Below, piece by piece: positions 40,748-52,490 of a DNA stretch of 64,000 nucleotides. The stretch spans positions 248,001 to 312,000 of the forward strand of contig CANKZR010000002.1 of the NCBI GenBank assembly GCA_947488625.1. Reading direction: 5' to 3'. The translations under genes were made by a program, and so were the position numbers. Source of the DNA: an uncultured Sphingomonadaceae bacterium (GTDB lineage: Bacteria > Pseudomonadota > Alphaproteobacteria > Sphingomonadales > Sphingomonadaceae). The notes below the pieces were generated by a model. It was not told where the DNA came from, searched no databases, and saw only the letters and a list, made by a program, of their open reading frames with translations. Positions within the stretch are counted from its first letter, which is position 1. The number at the start of each line of letters is the position of its first letter.

Positions 40748-41954
40748 GCGGCACCTCTTCATCCATCAACAGGGTCGGATCGACCACGGCGCGCGCCTTC
40801 ACCAGCTTGCCGCCCTGCACGTAGTCCTTGGTGCGGTTCACCGCGTCCACCGCGATCACTACACCGTCGCGCAGGTAGATGACCGAGAAACTGCGCTGGG
40901 CCGGATCGCCGCGCAACACGGTGGTATCGTAATCGATGTTCAATCCGGCGGTCTGCAGCTTCAGGTCATACTGGTTGGACCAGAACCACGGCATCGCGTC
41001 GTACGGTTGCGGTTCGCCGCAGATAGCCTTGGCCACGGTGTTGGCCATGTCGTTGGCATTCTGCACGCTTTCCAGTCGCACCACCTGTCCGTTGGCGTAA
41101 GGATTGGCGTGGGCTGCACAGTCGCCGATCGCATAGACCTTCTCGATACTTGTATGGCAAGTATCCGAGACATCCACCCCGTTGGCGCCCGCCGCGCCTG
41201 CGGCCATCAGTGGCCCGACAGACGGCACGATGCCGATCCCGGCCACCACCGCATCACAAGGAATGGTTTCGCCGCTCGCCAGCGTCACGCCGGTCACGCG
41301 GGTTTCGCCTTCCAGGCGTTCGACATTGCATCCCAGCCGCACGTCCACGCCCTGCCGGCGGTGTTCCTCTGCAAAGAAGGCGGAAAGGTCCTCACCCGCG
41401 ACGCGCGAAAGCAGGCGATCCATCGATTCCACCAGTGTTACGTTGCAGCCCAGCTTGCGCAGCACGGCGGCTGCCTCCAGCCCGATATAGCCGCCGCCGA
41501 TCACCACGAAGTTTTTCGCGCCGCCTTCCAGGTCGGCCATCAGCTGCTTCACGTCCCGCCGATCGCGCACGGCATGAACGCCATCGAGGTGCGATCCGGG
41601 GCAGGACATGCGCCGGGCATCGCCGCCTGCCGACCAGATGAGGCGACCGTAACCCACGCGCTCCCCCGATCCGAGCTGGATTTCCTTGGCCTCGGCATCG
41701 ATCCTGTTGACCGTTTCGCCCAGGGTCAGGCCGATGTTCTTGTCCTCCCAGAATTTCACCGGTCGGATCATGATCCGCTCGAAAGGCTTCTCTCCGGCAA
41801 GATATTCTTTCGATAGCGGGGGGCGTTCGTAAGGCGGGTTCGGGTCCCTCCCGATCATCTGGATCGAACCTTCGAAGCCGTTCTGACGCAGGGCGATGGC
41901 AGCTTGAGCGCCGCCGTGGCCCGTGCCTACGATCACAACATCATAATCACTCAT
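40731..41954 (-). CDS. FAD-dependent ferredoxin reductase-type oxidoreductase
   Basis: [78 protein letters not shown]. Confidence 0.93.
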   Translation of the reverse strand: MSDYDVVIVGTGHGGAQAAIALRQNGFEGSIQMIGRDPNPPYERPPLSKEYLAGEKPFERIMIRPVKFWEDKNIGLTLGETVNRIDAEAKEIQLGSGERVGYGRLIWSAGGDARRMSCPGSHLDGVHAVRDRRDVKQLMADLEGGAKNFVVIGGGYIGLEAAAVLRKLGCNVTLVESMDRLLSRVAGEDLSAFFAEEHRRQGVDVRLGCNVERLEGETRVTGVTLASGETIPCDAVVAGIGIVPSVGPLMAAGAAGANGVDVSDTCHTSIEKVYAIGDCAAHANPYANGQVVRLESVQNANDMANTVAKAICGEPQPYDAMPWFWSNQYDLKLQTAGLNIDYDTTVLRGDPAQRSFSVIYLRDGVVIAVDAVNRTKDYVQGGKLVKARAVVDPTLLMDEEVPLKEML

Positions 41955-42012
41955 GCGGCAGAGCGTTGGCCAGAAATAGCCTCGCGCGTCAAGCGCAAGG
42001 CTATTCCATGCC

Positions 42013-45000
42013 TCAGCCCTGCAACAGGTTGCGGGCCTGGCTGGCGATCTGGGCGAGCATGGCCGGTGCGATAGGCGTTGCCGCCTGTGCACGGGCGATC
42101 ATCCGGCGGAATTGCTTCACCGGCACCTCGTTCGCCTGTGCCCATTCCTCGATCAAGGCCAGCGGGTCACCCGACGACTTGCCGCGTTTCCGGGCCAGGC
42201 CGCGCAAGAATTCGAACCGCATCGCCTGAAAATCACGAGCAAGGCCCGCCACCAGCAGCCGTTCCCACGGATCCGACGGTGACATGATCGCCGCGCGCGA
42301 TTGTGCCCAGTCGATGCCCAACAACGTACCCAGCTTGATGAAGGCGTTGGCAAGATCGATCGGTTCGATTTCGGTTTCGTTGGCAAGGCGGGCAATGCCG
42401 ATGGCCCCGTCGATCGCGAACAGTCGCGCAACGATGGCGGCCAGCTTCTCCGGCGCACCCTTTTCCACCATGCGGGCAGCGATGCCCTCCACATGCGTGC
42501 GCGCCGCGTCACCCAGCAGGCTGTCCACCTTGTCAGTCAGTTCGGCCACCGTATCGCCGATTTCCTCGCGCAGGGCGGAGGGCGACGTGTTGCCGCCGCC
42601 TGCGCGCAGCAGATCCGCGATATGGCCGCGAAGCGCCAAGGCTGCCTGGTCGAACAGCATCAGGCGAGCAGGTTCAGGCATCTTGGTGGTATCCAGCGCA
42701 GCCCAGATCTCGTCCATGCCGAGCAACTTGCTGGCCGCAACGAAACCGCTGCCAACCGTATCCAGTCCGGCACCCTCTTCTTCAGCCAGTTCGAAGGGGT
42801 GCAGCATGCCCATGCGGTTGACTACCATGTTGGCCACAACCGTACCGACAATCTCCTTGCGCAGGCGATGGTCCAGCAACTGGTTGCGGAAATTTTCCTG
42901 CATCTGGGGCGGAAAATCGCCCAGCACCAGCGGGTCTGCCGCATCGTCTGCGGCAAGGGGGCTGCCCTCCACCGCATCCTGCAACACCAACTTGGAATGG
43001 GAGAGCAGGACGGCCAGTTCCGGCCTCGTCAGGCCGCGCTCGTCACCGGCGCGACGTTTCAGATCCTCGGCATCGCCAAGCCCCTCGTTATCGCGGTCGA
43101 GGCCGCCCAGTTCTTCCAGTGTCTCGATCAGGCGCGCCTGCGCGCCCACCGTGCGGCTACCGCCCTGTTCCGCGATGGAGAGCGCCAGCGCCTGCAGGCG
43201 GTTGTCTTCCAGCACAAGCGCAGCGACTTCTTCCGTCATGTCCTTCAGCAGCGCATTGCGGCGTTCCTCGGAAAGACGACCGGCCTGCCGTGCAGCGGCC
43301 AGGGCGATCTTGATGTTCACCTCATTATCCGAACAGTCGACGCCCGCCGAATTGTCGATGAAATCGGTGTTCACGCGTCCGCCGGACAGGGCGAATTCGA
43401 TCCGGCCTGCCTGCGTCACACCAAGGTTGGCACCCTCGCCGATCACCTTGGCGCGCAGATCCTCGCCATTAACGCGCAGGCCGTCGTTTGCGGGGTCTCC
43501 GACCTCTGCATGGCTCTCGTCGGAAGATTTGACATAGGTGCCGATACCACCGAACCAGATCAGGTCGTTCGGGCTTTTCAGGATCGCCTCGATCAAGCTG
43601 TCAGGATCGATCCCGCCTTCGTTAATATCCGATTCTTCGATGCCCAGCGCGGTCATGGCGCCCTTTGAAAGGTCGATTCGCTTCATGGTGCGAGGGAAGA
43701 TGCCGCCCCCGCGCGAAATCAGTTTCTCGTCGTATTCGGCCCAGTTGGACCGTTCCATCTCGAACAGGCGCTTGCGTTCCTTCCAACTGGCCGCCGGATC
43801 GGGATCGGGATCGATGAAGATATGGCGATGATCGAATGCGGCAATCAGCTTGATCGATTTGGACAGCAACATGCCGTTGCCGAACACGTCGCCCGACATA
43901 TCGCCGCAGCCTACCACGCGCACAGGATCGGTCTGCACGTCCACGCCCATTTCAAGGAAATGACGCTGCACGGAAATCCACGCGCCGCGCGCAGTGATGC
44001 CCATCTCCTTGTGGTCGTAACCGTTGGACCCGCCGCTGGCGAACGCATCCCCCAGCCAGAAATCCTGCTCCATCGCGATGGCATTGGCCGTGTCGGAGAA
44101 CGTGGCCGTGCCCTTGTCGGCGGCAACCACGAAATAGGGATCATCGCCGTCGTGGATCACCACGTCCTGCGGGTGGATGACCTTGTCGCCCTCGTAATTG
44201 TCCGTGATCGACAGAAGGGCGCGAATATACAGCTTGTAGCTTTCCTTGCCCTCGGTGAACCAGGCGTCGCGATCAATGGCGGGATTGGGCAGTCGCTTGG
44301 GATAGAAACCGCCTTTCGCGCCGGTCGGCACGATCACGGCATTCTTCACCTTCTGCGCCTTCATCAGGCCCAGCACTTCGGTGCGGAAATCGTCGCGCCT
44401 GTCCGACCAGCGGATGCCGCCGCGCGCCACGGGCCCTGCACGCAGGTGCACGCCTTCCACGCGGCGTGAATAGACGAAGATCTCGCGCCATGGCACGGGC
44501 TTGGGCAGGCCGGGCACCTGCGAAGAATCGAACTTGAACGCCAATGCTTCTGCGGCAAACGGCGAGAATGCATTGGTGCGCAAAATCGCGCGCAGGGTGG
44601 ACCAGTAGAGACGCAGGATACGGTCGTCGTTGATGGCGGTTACTTCGCCAAGGCCGGCACGGATTTCATCGTCCAGCGCGGCGGTGGTCTTATCCCTGTC
44701 GCCCTTTGCAGCGGGGTCGTGCAGAGCCTTGAACAGGTCGATCAGCCCGCGCGCCACTTTCGGCGCAGCGGCCAGGGCATTTACCACGGTGTAGATGGTG
44801 AAGGCGATGTTGGCCTGTCGCAGGTAACGGTAGAAGGCGCGCAGCCAGTCTGTTTCCTTGGCAACCAGGCCCGAAACGACAACCAGACGGTTGAACACGT
44901 CGTCCTCTGCCCGCTCGTTCAGCACGCAGGAAATGGCATCCTCGATCTCGTCAGCGCGCGAAAGCACTTCGTCGCGCGATACGCCCGCCGGCAGGGCGAG

Positions 45001-46743
45001 GGTAAAGTCGTGGATGGTGCCCGCGTCCTCTCCCTGGAGGCGTGCGGGTATCTCCGAAAGGACGCGAAAGCCGAAGTTTTCGAGTGCGGGCACGGCGTCT
45101 GAAAGAGGCAGGCTGCCGTGGTGCTGGTACACTTTCAGGCGCAGCAACTCTTCGGTGTCAACATCCGAGTGATACAGCCGCACATCGCGGTTCTGCTCGC
45201 CCTGATCTTCGGTCGTGGAAAGCTGGCGAAGACGGGAAATATCCGCAGCCGCTTCCGCTGCGCTGTAGGTGTTGCGATAGAAGGTGGGAAAGCTCTCGGC
45301 ATAGCGCAGGGCAAGAGCGGCGGCGCGGCTTGGCTCTTCGCTCTTGGCCAGCGCATCCTCCACCGCATCCTGCCATCCGCGCAGCATTTCTCCCAGCGCT
45401 GCATCCACGGCAGCAGAGTCGGCCTTGGTGCTCTTGCCCCGGAAATCCATGACATAGCGCAGCAGGGCGAGGTTGCCGCCCTCGACCATCAGGCTCCAGT
45501 CCAGCGTGGTTGCGCCGGTCTGTGTTTCCAGCATGTCCTGCACTTGCAGGCGCACTGCAGTGGAAAGCATGTCACGCGGCAGCCAGACGAAGCCGAACAC
45601 GTGGCGGCCCAGCGGCGCAGTCACCAGTGTGGCGCGCGGGCGAGGGCGGTCGGTAAGGCCCATCATTGCAGTGGCGACGCGGGTGATGTCGTCATCGGAG
45701 AAGCTGATGATAACGTCATGCGGCAGCGCGGTAAGTGCGTGGACGAGCGATTTGTAATCATGGCTGCCGGGTTCGAAATCCAGCCGGTCCATGATGATCT
45801 TCAACTGCTGGCGCAGCACCGGTACGCTGTCGGGCGGCGCGACCAGTGCCGCGCTTGTCCAGATCCCTGCATGGACGCTCAGCGCCTCTACGCGGCCCTT
45901 CTTCATCAGCGGCACGATAAAGATATCCAGCGGCACCCGGCGATGCACCTTGGACAGGCGATTGGCCTTGATGATCAGCGGGGCGCGGCCCTGGTGGCTC
46001 TTGTCACCGTCGAACCAGGCGAAGGCCTTGTCGAATGCATCGTCCGCCAACAGGTCAGGCGTGGAGCGACGACAGATGCCATAGGCATCGGTTGTCTTGC
46101 CTTCGCGCGTTCGGGTGACATGGCCCAGCAAGGTCATCATGCCGTCGCCCAGCCAGCGCAGCAAGGCGGCGCCTTCGGCATCGGGCAGGCGATCTGCATC
46201 TTCTGCCATTGCATCGCGCATCTTCGGCCAGTCGGCGACGGTTGCGCGAACATCAAGGATCGCGGCGCGCAGTTCTGCCTCCAGTTCGCGCCGTTCTTTC
46301 GCATCGACGCGCGCGGTCTCGATATAGACCCAGCTTTCCTTCTTCTCGCCAGTCGCATCGCCTTCGGGCACTTCCACCAGCGCATCGTCGCGACGGCGCA
46401 CGGGCAGGATCGGGTGGACCAGAACATCAATGGCGAGGCCGCGCGCGGCCATGGCGGCAGCGATCGAGTCCACCAGGAAGGACATGTCCTTGTTGATGAT
46501 GGCGATGCGCATGTAGCGCCTGCCGTCGGCTTCGGAGCGGATCAGGATGGAGGGTTTGCCGTCCTCGCGGGTGCGCGCAGCTTCCACCACGAAGGCGGCG
46601 GCCTCGTCCAGCCGGGCGCCGTCGAGCAGTTTCTCGCCTGGCAGGAGGGAATCGCTGATCCGGTCCTTCAGCACGGCGACGAAGTCCCGCTCTTCCTTGG
46701 TCAGATCCTTGAAAGCCGCGGACGCGCTGCCAGTCTTTGCCAT
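42013..46743 (-). CDS. NAD-specific glutamate dehydrogenase, large (~180 kDa) type
   Basis: ~1576 aa; [63 protein letters not shown]. Confidence 0.96.
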   Translation of the reverse strand: MAKTGSASAAFKDLTKEERDFVAVLKDRISDSLLPGEKLLDGARLDEAAAFVVEAARTREDGKPSILIRSEADGRRYMRIAIINKDMSFLVDSIAAAMAARGLAIDVLVHPILPVRRRDDALVEVPEGDATGEKKESWVYIETARVDAKERRELEAELRAAILDVRATVADWPKMRDAMAEDADRLPDAEGAALLRWLGDGMMTLLGHVTRTREGKTTDAYGICRRSTPDLLADDAFDKAFAWFDGDKSHQGRAPLIIKANRLSKVHRRVPLDIFIVPLMKKGRVEALSVHAGIWTSAALVAPPDSVPVLRQQLKIIMDRLDFEPGSHDYKSLVHALTALPHDVIISFSDDDITRVATAMMGLTDRPRPRATLVTAPLGRHVFGFVWLPRDMLSTAVRLQVQDMLETQTGATTLDWSLMVEGGNLALLRYVMDFRGKSTKADSAAVDAALGEMLRGWQDAVEDALAKSEEPSRAAALALRYAESFPTFYRNTYSAAEAAADISRLRQLSTTEDQGEQNRDVRLYHSDVDTEELLRLKVYQHHGSLPLSDAVPALENFGFRVLSEIPARLQGEDAGTIHDFTLALPAGVSRDEVLSRADEIEDAISCVLNERAEDDVFNRLVVVSGLVAKETDWLRAFYRYLRQANIAFTIYTVVNALAAAPKVARGLIDLFKALHDPAAKGDRDKTTAALDDEIRAGLGEVTAINDDRILRLYWSTLRAILRTNAFSPFAAEALAFKFDSSQVPGLPKPVPWREIFVYSRRVEGVHLRAGPVARGGIRWSDRRDDFRTEVLGLMKAQKVKNAVIVPTGAKGGFYPKRLPNPAIDRDAWFTEGKESYKLYIRALLSITDNYEGDKVIHPQDVVIHDGDDPYFVVAADKGTATFSDTANAIAMEQDFWLGDAFASGGSNGYDHKEMGITARGAWISVQRHFLEMGVDVQTDPVRVVGCGDMSGDVFGNGMLLSKSIKLIAAFDHRHIFIDPDPDPAASWKERKRLFEMERSNWAEYDEKLISRGGGIFPRTMKRIDLSKGAMTALGIEESDINEGGIDPDSLIEAILKSPNDLIWFGGIGTYVKSSDESHAEVGDPANDGLRVNGEDLRAKVIGEGANLGVTQAGRIEFALSGGRVNTDFIDNSAGVDCSDNEVNIKIALAAARQAGRLSEERRNALLKDMTEEVAALVLEDNRLQALALSIAEQGGSRTVGAQARLIETLEELGGLDRDNEGLGDAEDLKRRAGDERGLTRPELAVLLSHSKLVLQDAVEGSPLAADDAADPLVLGDFPPQMQENFRNQLLDHRLRKEIVGTVVANMVVNRMGMLHPFELAEEEGAGLDTVGSGFVAASKLLGMDEIWAALDTTKMPEPARLMLFDQAALALRGHIADLLRAGGGNTSPSALREEIGDTVAELTDKVDSLLGDAARTHVEGIAARMVEKGAPEKLAAIVARLFAIDGAIGIARLANETEIEPIDLANAFIKLGTLLGIDWAQSRAAIMSPSDPWERLLVAGLARDFQAMRFEFLRGLARKRGKSSGDPLALIEEWAQANEVPVKQFRRMIARAQAATPIAPAMLAQIASQARNLLQG

Positions 46744-46926
46744 GCTTGCCTGTCTCCTCTTGAGCGGCGACACACCAGTCGGTGCCGCGACACCCTCTTC
46801 CAGCGTTAGCCCTTACCGGAAGTTCCCGCGCGCCTCTATCCTTGTGCACGCAGCGATGCCAGATATTTGTTTCAGCAGTAACTTGTTTGTTATCTGAGGA
46901 GCGGTGCCAAGGTTCCGCGGGATAGT

Positions 46927-47178
46927 TTGTTTTTCGATTGCGCCTCCGCGCAATCGTCCTCGCTAGACGCACAGCAAGCTGCGCCCGCTGCGGGCGGCCG
47001 TTCGGCCTTGCGTTCCGCCAGGCGCGGTCCGTGTCCTGCACTCTGGTTTCGTGCTAGCGATAGTCTCGGTCGCGACCAGCGACCGACAGCGCGCGAACGC
47101 GCAGCCCGCAGGTGCCGCGCAGCGAAGCGGAGCGAACAGCACCGAGGATGCACCTGCGGACGCAGGTGCGAAAAACAA
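46927..47178. repeat. Candidate structured intergenic element with terminal inverted repeats
   Basis: ttgtttttcg (46927-46936) / cgaaaaacaa (47169-47178) exact 10-nt inverted repeat, bracketing several perfect hairpins. Confidence 0.5.
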
Positions 47179-47187
47179 GCAATTCTC

Positions 47188-48171
47188 CTAACCCTTCACC
47201 GCTTCCGCCGTCATCCTCAGCGACTCGCGCCGCGCTGCCGGATCGTGCGTGGCGCCCGAGACGATGATCTCGTCCGCCTTCGTGCGATCGACGAAACGCG
47301 CGATAGCTTCGCGCACGGTGGCGGGTGATCCTACGGCCTTGGCAACATCGAGGCTTTCCATCATCGCGCGCGCCTGTAGCGGCAGCGTGTCGCGATAGTT
47401 GGGGATGGGTGGCGGCAGCTTGCCCGGATCGCCGCTGCGCAAGCGCACGAAGGCCTGGTCCTGACTGCTGGCGAGTGTCTGCGCCTCTGCATCCGTTTCC
47501 GCGCACATGACGCTCATCGCGGCCATCACATGCGGTTTTTCCAGTGCGGCAGAAGGGCGGAAGTCCTGTCGGTAGATACGCAGTGCTTCGTCCAGATGCG
47601 TTGGCGCAAAATGGCTGGCGAAGGCGTATGGCAATCCCAGGCGAGCTGCCAATTGCGCGCCGAACAGGCTGGAGCCCAGCATCCACAACTCGACTTGCGC
47701 GCCCAGGCCCGGCGTGGCGGTGATCGGCAGGTCGGCATCGCCTGTCAGCAATGCGCGCAATTCCACCACGTCCTGCGGGAAATATTCGGCCGCGCGCTGC
47801 AGGTCCTTGCGCAAGGCCTGTCCGATAATGGGTGCAGAACCGGGCGCACGGCCAAGCCCCAGGTCCACCCTGCCGGGAAACAGCGCGTCGAGCGCACCGA
47901 ACTGCTCGGCGATCACGAACGGGTTGTGATTGGGCAGCATGATACCGCCCGAACCCACGCGAATGGTGCTTGTAACATGTCCGATATGGCTGATGATGAC
48001 GGCAGTCGGCCCGCCTGCAATGCCTTCGCTGGCGTGATGCTCGGCCACCCAGAAACGCTTGTAGCCCGCTGTCTCCGCCACCTGCGCCAGCTTCCCCGCC
48101 TCGGCAATAGCCTCGGAGACATTGCTGCCTTCGCGTACGGGTACGAGATCGAGAACGGAAAGATCGGTCAA
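47188..48171 (-). CDS. LLM class flavin-dependent oxidoreductase (luciferase-like)
   Basis: LSVLDLVPVREGSNVSEAIAEAGKLAQVAETAGYKRFWVAEHH; VDLGLGRAPGS. Confidence 0.93.
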   Translation of the reverse strand: MTDLSVLDLVPVREGSNVSEAIAEAGKLAQVAETAGYKRFWVAEHHASEGIAGGPTAVIISHIGHVTSTIRVGSGGIMLPNHNPFVIAEQFGALDALFPGRVDLGLGRAPGSAPIIGQALRKDLQRAAEYFPQDVVELRALLTGDADLPITATPGLGAQVELWMLGSSLFGAQLAARLGLPYAFASHFAPTHLDEALRIYRQDFRPSAALEKPHVMAAMSVMCAETDAEAQTLASSQDQAFVRLRSGDPGKLPPPIPNYRDTLPLQARAMMESLDVAKAVGSPATVREAIARFVDRTKADEIIVSGATHDPAARRESLRMTAEAVKG

Positions 48172-48893
48172 AGCGAATCCACCATGCGCAGGAGAAGGGC
48201 AATATCGCCATCGCGGCTGAGGCGATGGTCTCCGCCTTTCACCATTGTCACCTGTACATCGTTACCGACTAGCGCGCGTGCAAGGCGGAGCGAGGTTTCG
48301 GGCGGTACGTCGGTGTCCTGCTGCCCGTGCAGCAGACGTACCGGCGCGTGGATCGCAATCTCGCTGTCGAGAAGCCTGTTCGCCTCCGCGTCCTGCCAGA
48401 ACCTGGCGTGGGTCGGCGTGGGGTCGTAACCGTAGTGGTTTTTCTCGTAGATGGTCGTGCCCGCGCGCAGCTGGTTCTTTTGCACCTCGGTAAAACCCCA
48501 GTCAGAAAAATCGGGCGCGGCGGCGATGCCCAGCAATGCATGGAGCCTGTTGCCCAGCGCCATGCCAACCAGCAGCATGAGCCAGCCACCCATGGATGAC
48601 CCGATTACGATAACGCCGTCGGCCTTCACTTTCGCGTCGATCAGCGCCAGCACCTCGTCGCGCCATTGGCTGAGCGTGCCGTTGGCGAAATCGCCATCAC
48701 TTTGCCCGCAACCTGAATAATCCAGCAACAGGCATTCGCGCCGCTGCTGTACGCACCATTCGAACACCGCGGTGGCCTTGCCGCCGTCCATGTCGGACAT
48801 GTAGCCGGGCAGGAAAACCACCGCTGGCCCGGCCCCTGCATTGTGGCGATAGGCAAGCCGCTGGCCGCCGGTTTCATGAAACTGCGTTGTCAT
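48168..48893 (-). CDS. Alpha/beta fold hydrolase
   Basis: [59 protein letters not shown]. Confidence 0.92.
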   Translation of the reverse strand: MTTQFHETGGQRLAYRHNAGAGPAVVFLPGYMSDMDGGKATAVFEWCVQQRRECLLLDYSGCGQSDGDFANGTLSQWRDEVLALIDAKVKADGVIVIGSSMGGWLMLLVGMALGNRLHALLGIAAAPDFSDWGFTEVQKNQLRAGTTIYEKNHYGYDPTPTHARFWQDAEANRLLDSEIAIHAPVRLLHGQQDTDVPPETSLRLARALVGNDVQVTMVKGGDHRLSRDGDIALLLRMVDSL

Positions 48894-48977
48894 CACACAA
48901 CTATGGGCGCGAAAATGCCCGCTGCAAGGCTCATTGCAGACTTGGCGCGTGGCCCCATCCGCACTAGGTGGCATGGC

Positions 48978-50993
48978 ATGACCGAATTAGTCCAGATCAG
49001 CCTTCCCGATGGTTCCAAGCGCGCGATGGAGCCGGGCAGCACCCCCGGCGACGTTGCCGCCGCCATCGGCCCCGGCCTTGCCAAGGCTGCGCTTGCCGCG
49101 CGCGTGAACGGCGAGGTGCGCGACCTCAACCGCCCGTTCGATTGCGACAGCGAGTTGGAACTGATCACTTTGCGTGACGAGGAAGATGCGCTGGAACTGG
49201 CGCGGCACGACTATGCGCATGTGCTGGCAGAGGCCGTGCAATCGCTATGGCCGGGCACGCAGATCACCTTCGGCCCGGCAACGGACGATGGCTTCTATTA
49301 CGACGTGAAAGCGCCCGATAATCGTCCGCCATTCTCGATGGACGACCTGCCCCAGATCGAGGAGCGGATGCGCGAGATCATCAAGGCGGACAAGCCGCTG
49401 GTGCGCGAGGCGTGGAGCCGCGAGCAGCTGATCGCCAGGTGGGAGGCCGAGGGCGAGACCTTCAAGGCCGAATGGGCGAAGGAACTGCCGGAGAACGAGG
49501 AACTGACGGTCTACTGGTCGGGAGAGCCCAATTCCGATGGCGCATGGCTGGACATGTGCCGTGGCCCCCACCTGCCCAGCACCGGTAGGCTGGACCCGCA
49601 GGCGTTCAAGCTGATGCGCGTTGCCGGGGCATATTGGCGCGGCGACCAGAAGAATGCGCAGCTGACGCGCATCTACGGCACCGGCTGGCTGAACAAGAAG
49701 CAGCTCAATGCCCACCTCACCAGGCTGGAGGAAGCCGCGAAGCGCGACCACCGCAAGCTGGGCCGCGAGATGGACCTGTTCCACTTGCAGGAAGAGGCGC
49801 ACGGCAGCGTGTTCTGGCATCCCAACGGCTATCGCATCTGGCGCGAGCTGGAAGCCTACATGCGCCGCAAGATGGACGCCGCAGGTTACCGCGAGATCAA
49901 GACGCCGCAGGTGATGGATGCCCGCCAGTGGGAGCAAAGCGGCCACTGGGGCAAGTATCGCGAAAACATGTTTGTCATCCCCGACGAAACGCCGAATACC
50001 GAAGACGAAGGCGAACTGGTGTCGAAGGACGCCGACTGGATGGCGCTCAAGCCCATGAACTGCCCGGCGCACGTGCTCGTGTTCAAGCAGGGCATCACCT
50101 CCTACCGCGACCTGCCGATCCGGCTGGGCGAAATGGGCTGCTGCCACCGCAACGAGCCACACGGCGCGCTGCACGGGCTGATGCGCGTGCGCCAGTTCAC
50201 GCAGGATGACGCGCATATCTTCTGCACCGAAGCGCAAGTGGTGGAGGAAACGCGGTCCTTCATCGAACTGGCCGACAGCGTCTACCGCGATTTCGGCTTC
50301 AGCTATGCGATCAAGCTGGCGCTGCGCCCGGACCAGCGTTTCGGCAGCGATTCGGACTGGGACAAGGCCGAGCAGGAAATGCGCGACGCCGTGGCCGAGG
50401 CCGGAATGCAGAACGACGAGTATGGCTGGGAAGAACTGCCCGGCGAAGGCGCATTCTACGCGCCCAAGCTGGAATGGCACCTGACGGACGCCATCGGCCG
50501 CACTTGGCAGGTGGGCACGATCCAGGGTGACCGGGTGCTGCCCGAACGTCTCGATGCGACCTATATCGGCGAGGATGGCGAAAAGCATCGTCCGGTCATG
50601 CTGCATCGCGCGATCTTCGGTTCCTACGAACGCTTCATCGGCATCCTGATCGAGCATTTCGCAGGCCGCCTGCCGACGTGGCTGGCGCCGGTGCAGGCCG
50701 TGGTGGCCACCATCGTTTCCGACGCCGACGATTATGCCAGCGAGGTGGCGGCAAAGCTGAAGGCGGCTGGCATTCGCGTGGAAAGCGATCTTCGCAACGA
50801 GAAGATCAACTACAAGGTGCGCGAACACTCGCTGGCGAAGGTTCCGCACATGCTCGTTGTGGGCAAGCGCGAGGCCGAGGAAGGCACTGTGGCCATGCGC
50901 ACGCTGGGCGAGAAGGAGCAGAAGTTCATCTCTCTCGACGAGGCGATTGCTTTCCTCAAGTCCGAGGCCGCCCCGCCGGACCTGTGCACCTAG
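48978..50993 (+). CDS. thrS: Threonyl-tRNA synthetase
   Basis: TGS domain, then [90 protein letters not shown]. Confidence 0.99.
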   Translation: MTELVQISLPDGSKRAMEPGSTPGDVAAAIGPGLAKAALAARVNGEVRDLNRPFDCDSELELITLRDEEDALELARHDYAHVLAEAVQSLWPGTQITFGPATDDGFYYDVKAPDNRPPFSMDDLPQIEERMREIIKADKPLVREAWSREQLIARWEAEGETFKAEWAKELPENEELTVYWSGEPNSDGAWLDMCRGPHLPSTGRLDPQAFKLMRVAGAYWRGDQKNAQLTRIYGTGWLNKKQLNAHLTRLEEAAKRDHRKLGREMDLFHLQEEAHGSVFWHPNGYRIWRELEAYMRRKMDAAGYREIKTPQVMDARQWEQSGHWGKYRENMFVIPDETPNTEDEGELVSKDADWMALKPMNCPAHVLVFKQGITSYRDLPIRLGEMGCCHRNEPHGALHGLMRVRQFTQDDAHIFCTEAQVVEETRSFIELADSVYRDFGFSYAIKLALRPDQRFGSDSDWDKAEQEMRDAVAEAGMQNDEYGWEELPGEGAFYAPKLEWHLTDAIGRTWQVGTIQGDRVLPERLDATYIGEDGEKHRPVMLHRAIFGSYERFIGILIEHFAGRLPTWLAPVQAVVATIVSDADDYASEVAAKLKAAGIRVESDLRNEKINYKVREHSLAKVPHMLVVGKREAEEGTVAMRTLGEKEQKFISLDEAIAFLKSEAAPPDLCT

Positions 50994-51008
50994 ACCGGCA
51001 AGACAACC

Positions 51009-51752
51009 TTGGAATTCCTCGCCGGATTCAGCGCGGTGCAGATCGCGGTTGCCGCCATTGCGACGCTGGGCGCAGCCTTCATTCGCGGGCTGACCGGGTT
51101 TGGCTTCGGAATCCTTCTGGTTCCGATCCTGGCGCTGGCGATCACTCCTGTAGAGGCGGTGCTGGCGCTCAACATCATGGCCGGCCTGCTGGCACTGAGC
51201 GAGATACGCTATGTGCTGCGCGAAGCAGAGCGTTCCGCGCTGACGATCGGCGTGCTGGTGGTACTGGCCACCCTGCCGGGACTGATGCTGCTGGATGCGA
51301 CGCCCCCTGCGCTCGCTCGCTTGCTGATCGCACTGGTGGCGCTTTCGGCTTTTGTCGCCATTCTGTTACCGCGCCGCGCCGCGCACCTGCCCGGCCCGCT
51401 GACCACGGGATTGACGGGGGTTTCCGCTGGTCTGCTGACTGGCTTTGCCGCCATGCCGGGTCCACCGGTGGTGCCATATTACGTGGGTAGGGATATCCCG
51501 CGTCAGACCGCCAAGGCGTCCATGATCGGCATATTCGGCGTGGCCGCCATGGCGGGTGTCGGTTCTGGCGTGGCCATCGGCGTGCTGGAATGGCGGATCG
51601 TGATACTGGGCCTCGCGCTGTTCCCACTCGTCATGCTCGGCAACTGGCTCGGCAGCCTCGCCTTCGGCAAGGTCAGCGACAAGGCGTGGCGCATCTTCGT
51701 GGGGGTTGTGCTGGCCGCCGCGGCAGGGGCCGCCTTGGCAAAACTGCTATAG
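51009..51752 (+). CDS. TauE/SafE family sulfite exporter-like membrane protein
   Basis: TTG start; AAFIRGLTGFGFGILLVPILAL...; multi-TM; convergent to the sulfate assimilation operon. Confidence 0.88.
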   Translation: MEFLAGFSAVQIAVAAIATLGAAFIRGLTGFGFGILLVPILALAITPVEAVLALNIMAGLLALSEIRYVLREAERSALTIGVLVVLATLPGLMLLDATPPALARLLIALVALSAFVAILLPRRAAHLPGPLTTGLTGVSAGLLTGFAAMPGPPVVPYYVGRDIPRQTAKASMIGIFGVAAMAGVGSGVAIGVLEWRIVILGLALFPLVMLGNWLGSLAFGKVSDKAWRIFVGVVLAAAAGAALAKLL

Positions 51753-52490
51753 CGCGGCCACTTCTGCCAGCACCTTGTCCGCCCATTCGGGCCGACAGAT
51801 CAGCAGGTCGGGCATGTAGGTATCGCGCTGGTTGTAGACGAGTGGCGAACCGTCGATGCGCGAACAGTGGAGGCCGTGTGCTGCGGCAACCGCGGCAGGC
51901 GCGCAGCTATCCCATTCGTACTGGCCGCCCGAGTGCAGGTAGATTTCCGCCTCTCCGCGCACGACTGCCATGGCTTTCGCCCCGGCGCTGCCCATTGGCA
52001 CGAGTTCGCCGCCGATACGCTCCGCCACGGCGACAGCTTCGGTAGCAGGACGCGTGCGGCTGACGACGAGGCGCGGTTTCTGCGCCGCTTCGGGCAGCGG
52101 ACCGGGCTGGTCGGTGCGCAACACTTCGTCGAGGCCGGGAAGGGCCACCGCGCCGATCTCCGGTTTGCCGCCTATCGCTAGGGCAACGTGCACGGCCCAG
52201 TCGCTGCGCGCCTCGCCGTATTCACGCGTGCCATCCACGGGATCGACGATCCACACCCGTTCCATGGACAGGCGTTCCTCGGTATCCTTGCTTTCTTCGC
52301 TCAGCAGCCCGTCATCGGGGCGCTGCGCGCGGATGGCGTGGACAAGGAACTGGTTCGCGGTCTCGTCTCCCGCCTTGCCCAGCGCCTTGCCTTCGATCAT
52401 GCCGGAGGCGCGCACCTCGAGAAGGATGCGACCCGCGCAATGGGCCAGATGGGCGGCGAGTTCGGCATCGGTCATTCTGGCAATACTCAC
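51747..52490 (-). CDS. cysQ: 3'(2'),5'-bisphosphate nucleotidase CysQ
   Basis: [44 protein letters not shown] inositol-monophosphatase-fold motifs. Confidence 0.93.
   Translation of the reverse strand: MSIARMTDAELAAHLAHCAGRILLEVRASGMIEGKALGKAGDETANQFLVHAIRAQRPDDGLLSEESKDTEERLSMERVWIVDPVDGTREYGEARSDWAVHVALAIGGKPEIGAVALPGLDEVLRTDQPGPLPEAAQKPRLVVSRTRPATEAVAVAERIGGELVPMGSAGAKAMAVVRGEAEIYLHSGGQYEWDSCAPAAVAAAHGLHCSRIDGSPLVYNQRDTYMPDLLICRPEWADKVLAEVAAL

Noticed and set aside
45118-46809. 563-aa plus-strand ORF
   Set aside because: Antisense to NAD-GDH; no recognisable motifs.
46927-47328. Plus-strand 133-aa ORF across the structured intergenic element
   Set aside because: Arg/Ala-rich translation runs through hairpins and into the antisense of the LLM gene; better explained as non-coding.
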